Assembly (NCBI RefSeq): GCF_000003605.2
Contig: NW_003130318.1
Span: 1-37,522 of the forward strand
Length of the DNA stretch: 37,522 nt
Reading direction: 5' to 3'
From: Saccoglossus kowalevskii
Taxonomy: Eukaryota; Hemichordata; Enteropneusta; Harrimaniidae
Below, piece by piece: positions 34,141-37,522 of this stretch (the stretch's first letter is position 1; each line of letters begins with the position of its first letter). The notes beneath the pieces were generated by a model, which saw only the letters and a list, made by a program, of their open reading frames with translations, made no database searches and was not told where the DNA came from. Position numbers and translations under genes: made by a program.

Positions 34141-35078
34141 AGGTTAAATATACAAGCAACTCCGCCAACATTTCCTTCGCTTTTTCCAACATTGCACGCT
34201 GTTTTCTAACATTTTACAGTCAGTTCATGTGAAAATCTATAGGTTGCTTTCAACTAGCATTTATTAAATTTGTCGACTTTACAGCTGCGCGTTTCTATAT
34301 GCCAACAACTTAGGTCATATATACCGATATATCTACCAAAGTTTCAATAACTTAGCACAACTTTGCCATCACTTTGAACAACTTTGCCCGGTGTGTTAAC
34401 AGCTTAAAACCCACTACGTGCCGATAGCATCTACAACTTGTTCTTGGAAATTAGAAAAAAATTGAAAACTTTTCCTTAATTAAAATAGTTACAAAAATTC
34501 CACGATTTTCCACTATAAATAATTACCATCACAGTGGGAAAGAATGCAGGAATGTTGCCTTATATTTTAACTGTGTGTGTCATGAAAAAAAAATCAACCG
34601 CTCGTTTACTCAGGGAGTCTCCCATGCATGTACTAACCACGATCGATTGCGCTTTACTTTAAACATTTGTTGTTCAGCTAACCACACAGCTGCATAGATT
34701 ATTTAAAATTAAGCCGAATTGGCAGGTATTTCATGTTTTTCGATGTTTTAAAATCGTTATCGCTGGCATGAAGTACCTTCTAGAATTGACCTATAACCTC
34801 TACATACTTGGAGTAACACTACGGTAATTTAACAGCAATTCACGAAATATTTATTTACATTTTCGAACTTTTAACTATGGTAATTGTTAATATGATATCA
34901 CAGGTAACAATGCCGATTGAAACAACCAACTTTGCAATCGCTTTTCACAACTTTGTAAGCAGTTTGTTGTCGATTTTTCGGTTGGCAGTTGTGATAATCT
35001 TCTTATATATGAGGCATTCTTGATACATTTGCTTAATGTTTTCGAAAATTAACTGCGGGGGTGTCATGGCGATGACAT
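34141..35078 (+). repeat. Satellite monomer 38 (938 bp)
   Basis: Full unit. CAGTGGGAAAG, GGAATGTTGCC, GTGTCATGAAAAAAAAATC (C lost from the A-tract), CAATGCCGATTG, ATCTTCTTATA, CATTTGCTTAATG and CGAAAATTAAC are private. Confidence 0.95.
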
Positions 35079-36017
35079 AGGTTAAATATACAAGCAACTC
35101 CGCCAACATTTCCTTCGCTTTTTCCAACATTGCACGCTGTTTTCTAACATTTTACAGTCCGTTCATGTGAAAATCTATAGGTTGCTTTCAACTAGCATTT
35201 ATTCAATTTGTCGACTTTACAGCTGCGCGTTTCTATATGCCAACAACTTAGGTCATATATACCGATATATCTACCAAAGTTTCAATAACTTAGCACAACT
35301 TTGCCATCACTTTGAACAACTTTACCCGGTGTGTTAACAGCTTAAAACCCACTACGTGCCGATAGCATCTACAACTTGTTCTTGGAAATTAGAAAAAAAT
35401 TGAAAACCTTTCCTTAATTAAAATAGTTACAAAAATTCAACGATTTTCCACTATAAATAATTACCATCACAGTGAGAAAGAATGCAGGAAGGTTGCCTTA
35501 TATTTTAACATGATGTGTGTTATGAAACAAAACAAAATCAACTGCTCGTTACTCAGGGAGTCTCCCATGCATGTACTAACCACAATCGATTGCGCTTTTA
35601 CTTTAAACGTTTGTTGTTCAGCTAACCACCTAGCTGCATACATTTTTTGAAATTAAGCCGAATTGGCAGGTATTTCATGTTTTTCGATGTTTTAAAATCG
35701 TTTATCGCTGGCATGAAGTACCTTCTAGAATTGACCTATAATCTCTATATACTTGGAGTAACACTACGGTAATTTAACAGCAATTCACGAAATATTTATT
35801 TACATTTTCGAACTTTTAACTATGGTAATTGTTAATATGATATCACATGTAACAATCCCGATTGAAACAACCAACTTTGCAATCTCTTTTCACAACTTTG
35901 TAAGCAGTTTGTTGTCGATTTTTCGGTTGGCAGTTGCGATAATCTGCTTATATATGAGTCATTCTTGATACATTTACTTAATGTTTTCGAAATTTACCTG
36001 CGGGGGTGTCAAGGCAT
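35079..36017 (+). repeat. Satellite monomer 39 (939 bp), diverged
   Basis: Full unit with CAGTCCGTTC and TTTATTCAATTT. Many private changes: TTTACCCGG, AACCTTTCC, AAGGTTGCC, TAACATGATGTGTGTT, GCTTTTACTTT, CGTTTATCGC, CACATGTAAC, GTTGCGATAAT and GAGTCATTC. The end reads GTGTCAAGGCATAGG, losing 6 bp and the inverted repeat. Confidence 0.94.
35505..35710. other. Indel-bearing patch in monomer 39
   Basis: TTAACATGATGTGTGTT (a few inserted bases), CTCGTTACTC (T lost), GCTTTTACTTT (T gained) and CGTTTATCGC (T gained) cluster here. The unit is also rich in substitutions, so real divergence and base-calling error are hard to separate. Confidence 0.5.
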
Positions 36018-36948
36018 AGGATAAATATACAAGCAACTCCGCCAACATTTCCTTCGCTTTTTCAAACATTGCACGCTGTTTTCTAACATTTTACAGTCAG
36101 TTCATGTGAAAATATATAGGTTGCTTTCAACTAGCATTTATTAAATTTGTCGACTTTACAGCTGCGCGTTTCTATATGCCAACAACTTAGGTCATATATA
36201 CCGATATATCTACCAAAGTTTCAATAACTTAGCACAACTTTTCCATCACTTTGAACAACTTTGCCCTGTGGGTTAACAGCTTAAAAGCCACTACGTGCCG
36301 ATAGCATCTACAACTTGTTCTTGGAAATTAGAAAAAAATTGAGAACTTTTCATTAATTAAAATAGTTACAAATATTCCACTATAAATAATTACCATCTCA
36401 GTGAGAAAGAATGCAGGAACGTTGCTTTATATTTTAACTGTGTGTGTTATGAAACAAAACAAAATCAACTGCTCGTTTACTCAGGGAGTCTCCCATGCAT
36501 GTACTAACCACGATCGATTACGCTTTACTTTAAACATTTGATGTTCAGCTGACCACCCAGCTGCATACATTATTTGAAATTAAGTCGAATTGGCAGGTAT
36601 TTCATGTTTTTCGATGTTTTTGATCGTTATCGCTGGCATGAAGTACCTTCTAGAATTGACCAATAACCTCTACATACTTGGAGTAACACTACGGTAATTT
36701 AACAGCAATTCACGAAATATTTATTTACATTTTCGAACTTTTAACTATGGTAATTGTTAATATGATATCACAGGTAACAATCCCGATTGAAGCAACCAAC
36801 TTTGAAATCGCTTTTCACAACTTTGTAAGCAGTTTGTTGTCGATTTTTCGGTTGGCAGTTGTGATAATCTGCTTATATATCAGGCATGCGTGATACATTT
36901 ACTTAATGTTTTCGAAATTTAACAGCGGGGGTGTCATGGCAATGACAT
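36018..36948 (+). repeat. Satellite monomer 40 (931 bp), diverged
   Basis: Full unit with a 10 bp loss at about 36377 (ATATTCCACTATAAAT; one of two CCAC copies and the intervening GATTTT removed, fitting slippage). Private changes include CTTTTCCATC, CTGTGGGTTAAC, GATTACGC, GATGTTCAGCTGACC, TTTTTGATCG, CCAATAACC, GAAGCAACC and ATATCAGGCATGCG. Confidence 0.94.
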
Positions 36949-37522
36949 AGGTTAAATATACAAGCAACTCCGCCAACATTTCCTTCGATTTTTCCAACAT
37001 TGCACGCTGTTTTCTAACATTTTACAGTCAGTTCATGAGAAAATCTATAGGTTGCTTTCAACTAGCATTTATTACATTTGTCGACTTTACAGCTGCGCGT
37101 TTCTATATGCCAACAACTTAGGTCATATATACCGATATATCTACCAAAGTTTCAATAACTTAGCAAAACTTTGCCATCACTTTGAACAACTTTGCCCGGT
37201 GTGTTAACAGCTTAAAACCCAGTACGTGCCGATAGCATCTACAACTTGTTCTTGGAAATTAGAAAAAAACTTGAAAACTTTTTCTTAATTAAAATAGTTA
37301 CAAAAATTCCACGATTTTCCACTATAAATAATTACCATCACAGTGAGAAAAAATGCAAGAACGTTGCCTTATATTTTAACTGTGTGTGTTATGAAACAAA
37401 AAAAATCAACTGCTCGTTTACTCAGGGAGTCTCCCATGTATGTACTAACCACGATCGATTGCTCTTTACTTTAACATTTGTTGTTCGGCTAACTACACAG
37501 CTGCATTGATTATTTGAATTAA
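36949..37522 (+). repeat. Satellite monomer 41, partial (574 bp), cut by window end
   Basis: First 574 bp of a unit. ACTTGAAAACTTTTTCTT and CCCATGTATGTAC are shared with monomer 29. Several one-base losses lie near the window end (TTTAACATTTG, TTTGAATTAA). The array continues beyond the window. Confidence 0.95.

Larger units (their letters stand above)
1..37522 (+). repeat. Satellite array, ~941 bp monomer, 40 full copies plus one partial
   Basis: Every part of the window aligns to the same ~941 bp unit in the same orientation. Landmarks recurring once per unit include GGTCATATATACCGATATAT, TTGCCCGGTGTGTTAACAGC, CCATGCATGTACTAACCACG and ACATACTTGGAGTAACACTA. Unit starts at AGGTTAAATATA were located at 1, 946, 1889, 2830 and so on to 36949; the lengths sum exactly to the window. 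All units are direct repeats, with no inversion and no insertion of foreign sequence. The true biological start of the unit is unknown, so the phase is a convention. A long-monomer eukaryotic satellite is the only reading I can support. Family and species are not recognised. Confidence 0.98.

Noticed and set aside
1-37522. CRISPR array
   Set aside because: The repeat is ~941 bp with no alternation of short repeats and unique spacers.
1-37522. Regular higher-order repeat
   Set aside because: Shared variants link units 1, 5, 12, 13, 14, 21 and 28 apart. I could not find one consistent multi-unit period by eye.
1-37522. Transposon, rDNA, tRNA or telomeric repeat
   Set aside because: I saw no terminal inverted or long terminal repeats bounding an element, no transposase or polymerase frame, no pol III A/B boxes and no short telomere-type repeat run.

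Overview
The whole 37.5 kb window is one uninterrupted head-to-tail array of a single satellite repeat. I placed 40 complete monomers and one partial monomer (574 bp), taking the conserved AGGTTAAATATA as an arbitrary phase point. Most monomers are 938-945 bp and differ from each other by only a few percent, judged by eye. There is no unique flanking DNA at either end, no inserted mobile element, no RNA gene and no protein-coding gene I can support. This points to a heterochromatic (centromeric, pericentromeric, subtelomeric or sex/B-chromosome) array in a eukaryote. I do not recognise the family and cannot name the organism. The DNA is AT-rich (about 35% GC over three 60-base lines counted by hand).

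Layout: monomers 1-8 (1-7535) are full length. Monomer 9 (7536-8264) carries a 211 bp deletion and its neighbour monomer 10 a 25 bp deletion starting at the same point. Monomers 11-19 (9180-17622) are full length except monomer 16, which is shortened by many one-base losses. Monomers 20 and 21 (17623-19082) are two adjacent copies of the same 211 bp deletion form. Monomers 22-40 (19083-36948) are full length, with a local variant subfamily at 20-25.7 kb and more diverged copies at 34-37 kb. Monomer 41 (36949-37522) runs off the end.

Inside each monomer I see CAACWTT motifs spaced 20-21 bp in three clusters, a 6 bp-stem inverted repeat immediately before the phase point, an interrupted palindrome GGGAG-T-CTCCC, three A-tracts of variable length, and TATA-like sequences on both strands. 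Linked rare variants recur in monomers 5 to 28 units apart with no single period, which fits repeated unequal exchange or gene conversion rather than a regular higher-order repeat. Short open frames of 60-184 codons recur because the repeat recurs. They open and close with A-tract length and mostly lack ATG, so none is annotated as a gene. Several patches of clustered one-base indels look like sequencing or consensus errors.
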